Assembly: GCF_009801115.1 (NCBI RefSeq)
Contig: NZ_VTOL01000009.1
Location: forward strand, 1-64,000
Length of the DNA stretch: 64,000 nt
Direction: 5' to 3'
Origin: Dyadobacter sp. 3J3
GTDB lineage: Bacteria > Bacteroidota > Bacteroidia > Cytophagales > Spirosomataceae
Both the position numbers and the translations under genes were made by a program. Shown in pieces: positions 16,558 to 25,942 of the stretch. Each line of letters opens with the position of its first letter. Positions within the stretch are counted from its first letter, which is position 1. The notes below the pieces were generated by a model, which made no database searches, was not told the origin of the DNA, and worked only from the letters and a program-made list of their open reading frames with translations.

Positions 16558-18087
16558 ATGAATCAATTATTTCGTGAACATTTACGGCGACTGCGTAATA
16601 ATCCTGACGTAATCATCCCGGACGATTCCATTTTTCAATTGCCTGAAAAAATAATTCAGTTTGGTACGGGCGCATTTCTACGCGGACTGGCAGATTATTA
16701 TGTTGACAAAGCAAACCGTCAGGGAATTTTCAACGGACGCATTGTTGTCATAAAGTCAACAGATCAGGGTGATCTGAAAGCTTTTGAGCGACAGGATAAT
16801 TTGTATACTCATGTAATGAAGGGTTTACAAAACGGAAAACTTGTGGAAGAAACGATAATTTCATCTTCTATCAGTCGCGTTTTGTCGGCAAAAAACCAGT
16901 GGTCGCTAGTCCTAGATTGTGCCAGAAACCCTGCTATTAAAATTGCATTTTCCAACACGACGGAACTTGGTATCCAATTAGTACAGGACGATATTTATCA
17001 ATGGCCACCGGTTTCTTTTCCGGGAAAATTGCTGGCATTTTTATACACACGTTTCAAAGCTTTTGGTGGAAATCCTGATGCTGGTTTGGTCATTGTTGCT
17101 ACGGAATTAATATCAGATAATGGCAAAAAACTAGAATCAATTGTTTTGGAACTGGCACATAGAAATGGTCTGGAAAGTTCATTTATCGACTGGCTCGAAC
17201 AATGTAATTCTTTTTGTAATTCTCTTGTAGATAGAATAGTACCAGGCCGACCTGACGATTTAATGAAAAAGGAAATTGAGGAGCATCTCGGTTACAAAGA
17301 TGACCTGATGATTATTTCAGAATATTACGGTCTTTGGGCGATTGAAGGAGACAAAAAAGTAAAAGAAATTCTATCATTCAGTCAGATTGATCCTGGTGTC
17401 ATTATTGAGCCTGATATTGAATTATACCGGGAATTAAAACTTCGGATACTGAACGGCTCACATACACTGGGTTGTGGCTTAGCGTATTTAAGCGGTTTCC
17501 CCACGGTTGCCAAAGCGATGGAAGATGAATTATTTTCCTCTTTTATAACCAATTTAATCCAGAACGAAATTGCTGTGTCCATCCCTTATCCGGTGAGTAC
17601 CGAGCGAACGCAAAAGTTCAGCAAGATGATTTTGGATCGTTTCAGAAATCCATATATCGGCCACAAATGGATTAATATTACGCATAATTATTCTGCCAAA
17701 ATCAATTCAAGAGTCATCCCCGCCTTTCTTGAATTTCATAAAGAATACGGCGTTGCACCCGAATACATGACTTTTGGTTTTGCCGTGTATATCTTTTTCA
17801 TGAAAGCTACCAGAAAGGACAGTGATAATTATTACGGATTTTCCAATGGTACTTATTATCTGATTCAGGATCAGCGGGCTCCTTATTTTTATCAAAAATG
17901 GCAACTTTCTTCCTTATCGGAAATGGTGCATTTGATATTAAAAGATCCATTTATTTGGGGAACTGATCTGACAAAAATGGGGGTATCGGAAGATAATGTC
18001 GTCCACTATTTAGAATCTCTGATCAACCTCGGCGCTGCCCAAACACTCGCTGAGTTTCTTACAAAAACTGAATACGCCAAAATATAA
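16558..18087 (+). CDS. uxaB: Tagaturonate reductase (altronate oxidoreductase)
   Basis: 509 residues of the mannitol dehydrogenase/polyol dehydrogenase superfamily. N-terminal PEKIIQFGTGAFLRGLADYYVDKAN is the NAD-binding start typical of UxaB, and LRILNGSHTLGCGLAYLSGF carries the conserved catalytic stretch of the C-terminal domain. It reduces tagaturonate, formed from galacturonate by UxaC, to altronate in the cytoplasm. It lies 36 bases after GH105 and 36 bases before exuT. UxaA and UxaC genes are not in the window. Confidence 0.92.
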   Translation: MNQLFREHLRRLRNNPDVIIPDDSIFQLPEKIIQFGTGAFLRGLADYYVDKANRQGIFNGRIVVIKSTDQGDLKAFERQDNLYTHVMKGLQNGKLVEETIISSSISRVLSAKNQWSLVLDCARNPAIKIAFSNTTELGIQLVQDDIYQWPPVSFPGKLLAFLYTRFKAFGGNPDAGLVIVATELISDNGKKLESIVLELAHRNGLESSFIDWLEQCNSFCNSLVDRIVPGRPDDLMKKEIEEHLGYKDDLMIISEYYGLWAIEGDKKVKEILSFSQIDPGVIIEPDIELYRELKLRILNGSHTLGCGLAYLSGFPTVAKAMEDELFSSFITNLIQNEIAVSIPYPVSTERTQKFSKMILDRFRNPYIGHKWINITHNYSAKINSRVIPAFLEFHKEYGVAPEYMTFGFAVYIFFMKATRKDSDNYYGFSNGTYYLIQDQRAPYFYQKWQLSSLSEMVHLILKDPFIWGTDLTKMGVSEDNVVHYLESLINLGAAQTLAEFLTKTEYAKI

Positions 18088-18123
18088 AATTTCTAACTCC
18101 AGTCAATCTATTCTATCGCAATT

Positions 18124-19428
18124 ATGCTTACAACCGAAATTCCGAAAATGGAAACCCAAATGACGAAATACCGCTGGCGTGTTGTAGCACTTCTATTTTT
18201 TGCAACAACTATCAATTACCTGGACAGACAAGTTTTAGGTTTATTGAAACCTGCTCTGGAAGCGGATTTTGCCTGGACCGAGAAAGATTTCAGCCATATC
18301 GTGATGGCTTTTCAGGCTGCATACGCTATTTCGCTTATCGGCTTCGGGGCTATTATTGATAAGATTGGCACAAAATTAGGTTATACAATTTCAGTGGTTG
18401 TGTGGAGTATTGCGGCCATTTTACATGCTACTGCAACCGGAACTTTAAGTTTTGGTTTTATGCGCGCTTTACTGGGTTTGGGAGAAGCAGGAAATTTCCC
18501 TGTCGCTATAAAGGCTACGGCAGAATGGTTTCCAAAAAAAGAAAGAGCACTGGCAACGGGAATTTTTAACTCCGGAGCTAATATTGGAGCGGTTGTTGCG
18601 CCTATTATGGTTCCATGGTTATTGGGTTCATACGGTTGGCAGGAAGCCTTTCTGATTACAGGGGCTCTGGGTTTTGTATGGCTAATTTTCTGGTTTAGAT
18701 ATTATGAAGTTCCGGCGAAACAGGCTCGAATTAACCAGGCTGAATTTGAATATATCCATAGTGATAACGAACCGGATACCAGTAAAGAAGCACCCGTAAA
18801 ATGGCTTGATCTTTTCAAAGTACGCCAAACCTGGGCTTTTGTTTTTGGTAAAATGCTGACGGATCCAATCTGGTGGTTTTTCCTTTACTGGCTTCCATCC
18901 TATTTCGCGGAAGCGTTTAAACTAAATCTTTCCAAACCTAGTATTGAACTTGTTATTGTTTACACTGCTACAACCATTGGAAGTATTGGTGGTGGTTATC
19001 TTTCAGGTGCACTGATCAAAAAAGGATGGCCAATATTTCGGGCCCGTAAGACATCTATGTTAATCTTCGCTTTCCTGGTAACTCCGATCATGCTGGCACA
19101 ATACACAACGAATATTTGGCAGGCCGTTTTTCTGATCAGTCTGGCCGCTGCGGCGCATCAGGCGTGGAGCGCCAATATATTCACAACGGCGTCTGATATG
19201 TTTCCTAAAAAAGCGGTTAGTTCTGTTGTAGGAATTGGTGGAATGGCCGGATCAGTAGGCGGGATACTTTTCCCGCTTATGGTAGGTATTATTCTGGATA
19301 ATTATAAAACAGCAGGAAATATTGGTGGTGGTTACAACATCATTTTTATCATCTGCGGTTTTGCTTATCTGCTCGCTTGGAGTGTGATGCACTTTTTTGC
19401 ACCAAAAATGGAGCAGGTGAAAATTTAA
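18124..19428 (+). CDS. exuT: Hexuronate transporter, MFS family
   Basis: 434-residue inner-membrane major-facilitator protein with about 12 helices. Features of the anion:cation symporter/ExuT group: ATTINYLDRQVLGLLKPAL in helix 1, the motif-A-like region, RALLGLGEAGNFPVAIKATAEW in helix 4 and the matching repeat in the second half. It should import galacturonate or glucuronate with protons. The frame starts MLTTEIPKMETQM; a later Met (residue 9 or 13) could also serve. Last member of the kdgF-GH105-uxaB-exuT run. Confidence 0.88.
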   Translation: MLTTEIPKMETQMTKYRWRVVALLFFATTINYLDRQVLGLLKPALEADFAWTEKDFSHIVMAFQAAYAISLIGFGAIIDKIGTKLGYTISVVVWSIAAILHATATGTLSFGFMRALLGLGEAGNFPVAIKATAEWFPKKERALATGIFNSGANIGAVVAPIMVPWLLGSYGWQEAFLITGALGFVWLIFWFRYYEVPAKQARINQAEFEYIHSDNEPDTSKEAPVKWLDLFKVRQTWAFVFGKMLTDPIWWFFLYWLPSYFAEAFKLNLSKPSIELVIVYTATTIGSIGGGYLSGALIKKGWPIFRARKTSMLIFAFLVTPIMLAQYTTNIWQAVFLISLAAAAHQAWSANIFTTASDMFPKKAVSSVVGIGGMAGSVGGILFPLMVGIILDNYKTAGNIGGGYNIIFIICGFAYLLAWSVMHFFAPKMEQVKI

Positions 19429-19431
19429 TTC

Positions 19432-19462
19432 AGCTTTCGGCTGTCAGCAATCGGCTTTCATT
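19432..19462. repeat. GGCTGTCAGCAATCGGC-type extragenic repeat, copy 1
   Basis: Contains CTTTCGGCTGTCAGCAATCGGCTTTC split by imperfect symmetry; a longer relative lies at 38524-38615 and a short one near 30405. Confidence 0.5.
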
Positions 19463-19507
19463 CCAGAGCTTAAAACATTTCAATGACTCAAATTATTTAG
19501 TGAAATT

Positions 19508-19942
19508 ATGAAAAGAACATTTTTTGTTGCCGCATTTTTTTTAGTCACAAGTTTGATATCCTTTGCACAAAGTGCTGATGAAAAAGCGGTAGGCGATGCA
19601 GTGGAAAAGCTTAGAAAAGCAATTGTTGACGCTGACGGAGCGACATTAACCAAACTAACTTCTCCACTATTATCTTACGGACATTCTAATGGAAATCTGG
19701 AAGATCAAAAAGAGTTTGTTCGCGCTATAACAAGCGGAGAATCCCATTTTACACGGATTGATCTTTCAGATCAGACAATTTCCATTTCGGGAGATCTGGC
19801 AATTGTTCGTCATAAACTGATGGGCGATACACATAATAAAGGGAAAGAACCTGCGCCAGTTAAATTGGGTGTGCTTTATGTTTGGCAAAAAATGAAAGGA
19901 AATTGGTTATTAGTTGGAAGACAGGCGTTTAAATTGCCTTAA
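19508..19942 (+). CDS. Exported DUF4440/SnoaL-like protein
   Basis: 144 residues with a signal peptide (cleavage near SFAQS, about residue 21). The rest has the nuclear-transport-factor-2-like fold pattern of DUF4440: an alpha-helical start (AVGDAVEKLRKAIVDADGATLTKLTSPLLSYGHSNG), then beta strands with VRHKLMGDTHN and LLVGRQAFKL. Function unknown; such proteins act in the periplasm as small binding or isomerase-like folds. It follows exuT by 79 bases with a repeat between, so operon membership is uncertain. Confidence 0.75.
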   Translation: MKRTFFVAAFFLVTSLISFAQSADEKAVGDAVEKLRKAIVDADGATLTKLTSPLLSYGHSNGNLEDQKEFVRAITSGESHFTRIDLSDQTISISGDLAIVRHKLMGDTHNKGKEPAPVKLGVLYVWQKMKGNWLLVGRQAFKLP

Positions 19943-19979
19943 TAATAAAAAGGGTTAATAGTTTTGGATAATTGGAAAA

Positions 19980-20193
19980 GGGCAATCGTTGGGGCAATCC
20001 CTTGTGGTTGCCCTTTTTCAATTATACAGGAAATATTTTGGGGCAACCTACCTTTTTTCAATTATCTGGAAAATATTCTTCAGGCAACCTACCCTTTTTC
20101 AATTATCTGAAAATTATTCCCAGGCTGGATTTTAGATCAACCGCAGTATTTCGGCATCGAAAGATTTTGGGCGACCACGAGGGTCGCCCCTAC
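19980..20193. repeat. REP-type array beside the RAYT gene
   Basis: GGGCAATCCC...GGTTGCCC hairpin at 19992-20013, two degenerate GGCAACCTACC/CAATTATCTGGAAA units (about 20030-20120), and a GGGCGACC/GGGTCGCCC palindrome at 20169-20189 ending CCCTAC at 20193. The last palindrome supplies the TAG stop codon of the RAYT gene (20190-20192). The same two palindrome types recur inside the gene. Confidence 0.8.
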
Positions 20194-20813
20194 CTGAATC
20201 GATCCTCATTCCATTTTTTTGGGTTTTCTATGATGTAATTGGCGATGTTGTTTAATGCGGTTTCGTTTCTGATGATGTGTTCGTAATAATCACGTTGCCA
20301 TAACTTTTTATCAAATCTTTGCCAATTGGATGCTTTTATACCTTGAATGTATCTTACTGTGGTAATGGATTTGAAGGCGGAAATTATATCTCCGATAGTT
20401 GGCGAATTGCTTGGGCAATTCATTGGGCCATTCGTCCGGCCATTCGTTGGGGCAATCCCTTGTGGTTGCCCTCTTTCCATTATCTGGGAATTATCTAGAG
20501 TCTGGCGTTCCTCCGGATCTTGGGCGACCACGAGGGTCGCCCCTACGATCTCCAAAATCGCGTGGAAATGGTTGGGCATGATTACAAATTCATACAAGCG
20601 GATATTTACAAAACGATCAGGTATACTCAACCATTCCTGCTCAATCATCCGCCCCGCATCATTCAAAATCATTTCTCTTTCAATTATTTCTCCAAAAAAA
20701 TGTTCCCGGTACTGACAACAGCAAGTCAGAAAGTATAATCCTGCCTTTGAATAGTCGTAACCTTCCAACCTTATTGATCGCCGGTGATGAATTTTCGGAT
20801 CATAGTAACTCAT
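20190..20813 (-). CDS. REP-associated tyrosine transposase (RAYT, IS200-like Y1 fold)
   Basis: 207 residues. The HUH nuclease motif is H82-F-H84 in VIMPNHFHAILEI and the catalytic tyrosine is Y176 or Y177 in QRDYYEHIIRN. N-terminal RRSIRLEGYDYSKAGLYFLTCC is typical of Bacteroidota RAYT proteins. Between the two catalytic motifs, residues about 90-140 are encoded by a 98-bp REP doublet (20449-20546), giving GATLVVAQDPEERQ and GQPQGIAPTNGR, and by further short repeats. The gene ends inside another REP palindrome. RAYT enzymes mobilise REP sequences in trans and are usually domesticated single-copy genes. The enzyme may still be active because both catalytic motifs stand. Confidence 0.88.
   Translation of the reverse strand: MSYYDPKIHHRRSIRLEGYDYSKAGLYFLTCCCQYREHFFGEIIEREMILNDAGRMIEQEWLSIPDRFVNIRLYEFVIMPNHFHAILEIVGATLVVAQDPEERQTLDNSQIMERGQPQGIAPTNGRTNGPMNCPSNSPTIGDIISAFKSITTVRYIQGIKASNWQRFDKKLWQRDYYEHIIRNETALNNIANYIIENPKKWNEDRFR
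20449..20546. repeat. REP doublet embedded in the RAYT reading frame
   Basis: Contains GGGCAATCCC...GGTTGCCC (20450-20471), a linker with CATTATCTGGGAATTATC, and GGGCGACC...GGGTCGCCCCTAC (20522-20546). Order and linker match the array at 19992-20193. It is read through in frame as residues about 90-122 of the transposase. Confidence 0.85.
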
Positions 20814-21000
20814 AACTTCTTCAAATTGAAGTGTATAAAAGTTACTGACGCAGATTTATCAAAAAGTAATGACAGCGACAATTCCGGATCAAATATTCAT
20901 AATTTATTAAAACACTTTTGTCATTTTAAAATGGCCTTCGCGCCTGGAAATGAGGTAGTATACCAGAACATCCCAACTGATCTTTCTCTCCATAATTATA

Positions 21001-22086
21001 ATGAAAAAGTTACTGCTCTTGCTATTTCTGTTTCTGCCATTTACCAACGCGCTTTCTCAATCCAGAAAAGCAGAAAATCTCATTGTCGTTGTGCTGGATG
21101 GAATGCGGTGGCAAGAAATATTTGCAGGGGCTGATTCGGCTATTATTAATAATCCACTTTTCACAAAGGATAAAAAACAGGTTCAGAAACAGTTTTGGGA
21201 TAGTGATCCAGTCAAACGAAGAGAAATGTTATTCCCATTTTTATGGGAAATAATAGCTACAAATGGACAAGTATATGGTAATAGGAATCTAAAAAATGAA
21301 GTTAACGTAAGTAATCCTTTTCAGATGACCTATCCGGGTTTTAGCGAAATGCTAACCGGCTATGCTGATCCAGCCATCAGTTCAAACAAACTGGTAGTGA
21401 GCAAATCAGAAAACGTTTTAGAATTTATCAACAAGCAAAAAGGCTATGAAAAGAAAGTTGCAGTTTTCGCAACCTCAGACCTTTTCCCCTTTTTACTAGA
21501 TCGTCAAAACAGCAAATTATTTATCAATTCGGATACTGATACCTTAAATTTCACTTCAAAAGAATCCAAGCTGTTGAATGAAATGCAGAAATTAACGACC
21601 AAACCAACCACAGAAAGGCCCGATATATTAACCTATTTCGCAGCAAAAGAATATTTAAAAGTTTTTAAACCAAAGGTATTGTACCTGGCTTTCGGCGAAA
21701 CCGATGCATTTGCACATCAGGGCAATTACGATCAATATCTGGAAACTGCCAAAGCCGAAGATAATATGATTGCCGAACTTTGGAAATTAGTACAATCTAT
21801 TCCTCAATATAAAAACAAAACCACTCTAATTTTAACCTGCGATCATGGCCGAGGAGATTTGATTAAGGAACAATGGACATCTCATGGCTCAAAAATCCGG
21901 GATTCCGGACAAATTTGGATTGCTGCGATCGGACCTGATACAAAAGCTTTGGGTGAAGTAAAAATGGCGGGAAATTTATTTCAGGCACAACTTGCAGCAA
22001 CCATGGCCGCAGTTTTGGGATTTAAATACCAACCAAAAACTCACGAAGCTATGAAGCCCATTTTTTCTATTTTCTCCAATAATTAA
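21001..22086 (+). CDS. Exported alkaline-phosphatase-superfamily hydrolase
   Basis: 361 residues with a signal peptide (cleavage near ALSQS, about residue 20). The metalloenzyme fold of the alkaline phosphatase/sulfatase superfamily shows LIVVVLDGMRWQEIF near the start, TYPGFSEMLTG with a Thr/Ser nucleophile candidate, FGETDAFAHQGNYDQY, and CDHGRG with SHG as metal ligands. It is probably a periplasmic phosphodiesterase or phosphatase; the substrate is not visible. Neighbours are unrelated: a RAYT gene upstream and a convergent lipoprotein gene downstream. Confidence 0.8.
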   Translation: MKKLLLLLFLFLPFTNALSQSRKAENLIVVVLDGMRWQEIFAGADSAIINNPLFTKDKKQVQKQFWDSDPVKRREMLFPFLWEIIATNGQVYGNRNLKNEVNVSNPFQMTYPGFSEMLTGYADPAISSNKLVVSKSENVLEFINKQKGYEKKVAVFATSDLFPFLLDRQNSKLFINSDTDTLNFTSKESKLLNEMQKLTTKPTTERPDILTYFAAKEYLKVFKPKVLYLAFGETDAFAHQGNYDQYLETAKAEDNMIAELWKLVQSIPQYKNKTTLILTCDHGRGDLIKEQWTSHGSKIRDSGQIWIAAIGPDTKALGEVKMAGNLFQAQLAATMAAVLGFKYQPKTHEAMKPIFSIFSNN

Positions 22087-22108
22087 TCGCTTTGAGGAAT
22101 AGGAAATT

Positions 22109-22660
22109 CTATTTTTCATCATACACTTTTAGGCTGCCTTTGTAAAATCCTGTCAGTTGTTTCCCGGCAAGATCTTCTTTACAATCAAAATTTATAGTAT
22201 AGTCATTACCTTCTTTTTTTACAATAACTTTCCCCGACAGAATTTCATGAAACTCACCTTCCGAAGTGGCATAATTAGCATTAAAGACAGTATATGAGTT
22301 ACTGAAAGTCTTTTCTTTATAAGTAAAGTAGGGATCAAAAGTATATTCACCGTCGCCTAATATAGTAGAAACCGGGCTAAATATTTCGAAATATACGGTG
22401 TGGCCTATACCAGATGTTGAATCAACTTTTCCCCCGCTTTCATGAATTTTAATACCAGAAGAGTACAGAAATAAAACCTGTGCATTCCCTTGACTGGATG
22501 ACAATTGACCAAAATTCAGGATAAGTCCGCTGGATAATTCAAAATCGGTCCCATCATAAGTAACTATATTTTTAGGGACCACCTCATCATCTTTTTTACA
22601 CCCAAAAAAGGTAAAACCAATGACGACAAGAAGATAAAAAGATTTTGTAAAGTGCGACAT
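22109..22660 (-). CDS. Hypothetical lipoprotein
   Basis: The frame is open to an ATG at 22705, but the ATG at 22660 (MSHFTKSFYLLVVIGFTFFGCKKDD) gives a normal lipoprotein signal with Cys at residue 21, so I chose it; product 183 residues. After the lipobox come short charged residues and a beta-rich region (GIGHTVYFEIFSP, GEYTFDPYFTYKE, DYTINFDCKEDLAGKQLTGFYKG). The last part resembles the generic beta-sandwich lipoproteins of Bacteroidota. No family recognised. Confidence 0.7.
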   Translation of the reverse strand: MSHFTKSFYLLVVIGFTFFGCKKDDEVVPKNIVTYDGTDFELSSGLILNFGQLSSSQGNAQVLFLYSSGIKIHESGGKVDSTSGIGHTVYFEIFSPVSTILGDGEYTFDPYFTYKEKTFSNSYTVFNANYATSEGEFHEILSGKVIVKKEGNDYTINFDCKEDLAGKQLTGFYKGSLKVYDEK

Positions 22661-22801
22661 AGAGCAATATGGATTAGAGATGAGAAATGGTACGCGTACT
22701 ATCACTATGTGTAAGAAATAAATTCTTCAGGTACTGCACTTATTCACCTTCTGACATTCTTGCTTCTAAATCGCGGAGCCCTTGCCAAATGTTGGAGATG
22801 T

Positions 22802-22847
22802 AAAAAGGCATTCAGATTGTAGTAAAATAAATACAATCTGAATGCCT
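22802..22847 (-). terminator. Terminator of the ATP-grasp gene
   Basis: AGGCATTCAGATTGTA (22806-22821) pairs perfectly with 22832-22847 (16 bp, 10-nt loop). On the minus strand it is followed by five T. It lies about 100 bases after the ATP-grasp stop. Confidence 0.85.
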
Positions 22848-22950
22848 GAAAAACGGTTTGATCTAACTTCTATTAATGAAACTAAATTTTCACTAATATA
22901 CTCATTTGCAAAATATTACAATCAAAAAAATGACAATTAAAACGTAACAA

Positions 22951-24165
22951 TCAATGAGATGGACGATCCGGCGCGGGAGCAGAGGCGTGATAATCGTTTT
23001 GAATAATATCTGCATATTTATCCAAAAGCTCAATTACCCTATCGCGTTGTTTCGAACGAACAACCAGGCCTACGTGATATTCCTCTTCCATTCTCCATAC
23101 AATTTCCGGATCATTAAAAACAGACATATCCGGCCATTGCTGACGGGTCAGGGAAATAATAATTCCGGAATATTCTTTACGAACTGGCGGTAATTTAAAA
23201 TTTTCACCGTTTGCCTCAGCCGTTTCCATTTTCGCCCATTCTTTCCATAAATTAATTCCTGAGGAAGCTTCTACCATTTCTGATAAATGCGCACCTCCCA
23301 CTCTCGAAGAAGTTTCCAAAAAATAATATTTCCCATCATCTTTCGAACGAATTACTTCCGTATGTGACGCGCTATGTCTCAAACCAAACGCTTTCAAAAC
23401 GTCAATGGAAATAGTTTCCAGCGCATGTGCCTCCGACGAATCAAAAGGAACTGTGACCGAACGGAATATTCCGCCACCATGGGCTACATCAAACGGAGGA
23501 GCCAGATATTTGCTGTTCCAGGAGAAAATAACTCTCCCGTTCATAGATAAAGAATCGACGTGATAGACATCGCCAGGCTTAAATTGTTCTACCAGATATG
23601 CGTGACGCTTGTCGCCAAGTTCATGGATTGTTTCCCACAATTCTTCGCGGTTGTGCATTTTTTTGATACCGGTAGCCGACGCTTCGGAACGTGGTTTGAT
23701 CATCCAGGGACCAGGATGTTCTTCTATAAACCGATTAATAATGTCATCGTTAAAAAGTGCGCAAAAACCCGGAACAAGAATTCCCGACTCGGATGCTTTG
23801 GTACGCATCGCCAGCTTGTCCCTGAAATATTTCCCGGTAGTTTGTCCCATACCGGGAATCCTGAAATATTCACGGATCAGTGATGCCTTTTCAACATCAA
23901 AATCATCAAGCGCCACCACACGATCAACCATTTGGCTACGCATGACGTACGCGAGGCCCGTAACGACCTCATCCATATTATATGTTTTATCTTCTCCTTC
24001 TTCTATGTAAAAAAACTCGTCGACCGATTCACGCGCCCATGGTTTTTGATCCAGTTTTTTAGCCGTCAACAGGTAAACAGTGTTACCTGCGTTTTTGCAG
24101 GCTCTCAGAAAATCATTCCCTTTGAAATAGGTGGAAATACATAGAAAAGTTAAAGGACGCGCCAT
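22951..24165 (-). CDS. ATP-grasp domain protein (carboxylate-amine/thiol ligase type)
   Basis: 404 residues. N-terminal Rossmann-like pre-ATP-grasp part (LTFLCISTYFKGNDFLRACKN), then the ATP-grasp fold: GPWMIKPRSEASATGIKK (phosphate-binding loop), AYLVEQFKPGDVYHVDS (adenine site) and YYFLETSSRVGGAHLSEM (Mg2+ site with Glu and Arg). Such enzymes join a carboxylate to an amine through an acyl phosphate. The partner substrates are not evident. It stands alone between a lipoprotein gene and pepA, with its own strong terminator. Confidence 0.85.
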   Translation of the reverse strand: MARPLTFLCISTYFKGNDFLRACKNAGNTVYLLTAKKLDQKPWARESVDEFFYIEEGEDKTYNMDEVVTGLAYVMRSQMVDRVVALDDFDVEKASLIREYFRIPGMGQTTGKYFRDKLAMRTKASESGILVPGFCALFNDDIINRFIEEHPGPWMIKPRSEASATGIKKMHNREELWETIHELGDKRHAYLVEQFKPGDVYHVDSLSMNGRVIFSWNSKYLAPPFDVAHGGGIFRSVTVPFDSSEAHALETISIDVLKAFGLRHSASHTEVIRSKDDGKYYFLETSSRVGGAHLSEMVEASSGINLWKEWAKMETAEANGENFKLPPVRKEYSGIIISLTRQQWPDMSVFNDPEIVWRMEEEYHVGLVVRSKQRDRVIELLDKYADIIQNDYHASAPAPDRPSH

Positions 24166-24314
24166 AAAAGTAGATTAATGTGATAGGTATGTATGTCAAG
24201 TTTCCGCCGCCAGAAAAATTGTGCCGGGAGAACTTCCTTTCTCAAATCTAACAAAAACAAGCTACTAATCAAGTAAAGCTCTGGTTAAATTTGTGTCACT
24301 TTAAAATTTAGAAT

Positions 24315-24350
24315 AATAGCCCGGAATAATTTAAATTAAACCGGGTTATT
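24315..24350 (-). terminator. Terminator after leucyl aminopeptidase gene
   Basis: AATAGCCCGG (24315-24324) pairs with CCGGGTTATT (24341-24350), one wobble, AT loop. It lies 25 bases past the stop of the M17 gene. Confidence 0.6.
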
Positions 24351-24374
24351 GTTCATTTTTTAAATAAATAACGC

Positions 24375-25766
24375 CTATAAAGCTGACAAATAGTCTCTTA
24401 GCAGCCGGATTCCAAACGCAGTACCCGCCCTTCCCGGAGCAAATTCCGCTTCTCCAAAAGCCATTCCTGCAATATCCAGATGTGCCCATTCAGGATGTTC
24501 ATCTGTAAAAACTTCTAAAAATTTGGCAGCAACAATGGCACCGGCCAGAGGTTTTCCATGGTAATTTTTAAGATCAGCGATATCCGAAGAAATTTCCTCT
24601 TTGTATTCATCCCAAATAGGCAAACGCCACAAACGCTCTCCCGTTTTTTCTCCTGATTTTATTAAATCAGCAGCCAGATTATCACTGGAAGAAAATAGCC
24701 CAGCGGCTTCATATCCAAGCGTTTGAATAACACTTCCGGTCAACGTTGCAAGGTCAATAACGACGTCTGGCTTAAATTCCCTTACAGCATAACTTAGTCC
24801 GTCCGCCAGAATTAATCTTCCTTCCGCGTCAGTATCTATCACCTCAATTGTCTTTCCTGCATGGGAATTTATCACATCTCCAGGTTTCGTTGAAGATCCA
24901 TCCACACAATTTTCGGTGGAAGGAATAATGCCAATGACTCTGACCGGCAAATTCAATTGAGCAGCCAGTTCAACCATTCCCAAAACAGCCGCCGCGCCGC
25001 CCATATCACTTTTCATTAAATGCATACTGGCAGAAGGTTTTATTGAAATTCCCCCCGTATCAAACGTGACGCCTTTCCCAACCAACGCAACAGTTTTTTC
25101 ATAGGTCTCCGGTTCATATTCGCTCACGATCATAACCGGCGGAACGTCACTTCCTTTACTAACCGAAAGCAAGGCATCCATGCCAAGTTCTTCCAATTTC
25201 TCCTTGTCAAAAACAGTAACCTTGTATCCGTTTTTCTCACCGGATTCAATCGCCCAATCGCCTAATATTTCCGGTGATTTGTAATTTCCGGGTGCGTTCA
25301 TCAAATCCATGATACGAATTTGAGTTAATGCCGTTTTGTGAGCTAGATCTATCACAGCTTCATTTTCCTGAGAAACTTCATCGACAAGGATGAAAAGTTT
25401 TCCACTTTCTCCAAAAAAAGTACTGAAAATTTTCGGTTCCGATTTATAAAGCTGAATGTTGTAGCCACCTAAAATTATTCCATTTACAGCCGATTCAATC
25501 CAGTCGGCAGATTTACCTTTTGCATTTAAAACAATTTGTTCAGGCCAGCGATCTTTACGTTTAAAAAAAAGAGAACGGAAGATTTTTAGTATGGCAGGAA
25601 TTTTAGGCGTTTTCCCTAAACCAAGCCAGATTTCACTTTCTGAAGGCCACCAGATTTCTCCCTTTTCGGCTTTAAAGACCTGTTGATTTTCCGGCTCAGA
25701 ACCCGATTCAAAAGTGCGAAGTAGAAGTATGTTGGCTTGTGCTTCTATGGTTTGTATCAAATGCAT
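24375..25766 (-). CDS. pepA: Leucyl aminopeptidase, family M17
   Basis: 463-residue cytoplasmic aminopeptidase that trims N-terminal residues from peptides using two metal ions. The catalytic C-terminal domain shows VGKGVTFDTGGISIKPS (metal Lys and Asp), MKSDMGGAAAVLG, and the signature DTDAEGRLILADGLSYA, followed by DLATLTGS. The N-terminal domain is short and divergent, as usual. Runs alone with about 176 bases of divergent spacing to the GH105 gene upstream. Confidence 0.92.
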   Translation of the reverse strand: MHLIQTIEAQANILLLRTFESGSEPENQQVFKAEKGEIWWPSESEIWLGLGKTPKIPAILKIFRSLFFKRKDRWPEQIVLNAKGKSADWIESAVNGIILGGYNIQLYKSEPKIFSTFFGESGKLFILVDEVSQENEAVIDLAHKTALTQIRIMDLMNAPGNYKSPEILGDWAIESGEKNGYKVTVFDKEKLEELGMDALLSVSKGSDVPPVMIVSEYEPETYEKTVALVGKGVTFDTGGISIKPSASMHLMKSDMGGAAAVLGMVELAAQLNLPVRVIGIIPSTENCVDGSSTKPGDVINSHAGKTIEVIDTDAEGRLILADGLSYAVREFKPDVVIDLATLTGSVIQTLGYEAAGLFSSSDNLAADLIKSGEKTGERLWRLPIWDEYKEEISSDIADLKNYHGKPLAGAIVAAKFLEVFTDEHPEWAHLDIAGMAFGEAEFAPGRAGTAFGIRLLRDYLSAL

Positions 25767-25942
25767 ATCAATTCGATTAGTAGTTTGGCATTAATTCAAA
25801 GCTAATCATAGTCTGCGCTTAATTTAAAATTTCACACGAAATTATTGAAACAAACAGGAGAGTACGGGAATGTAATAAAACTATAAAAGATCATATTTGT
25901 GATAACCGATAATACCATTTCTGACAAATAATCCGGCAACAT

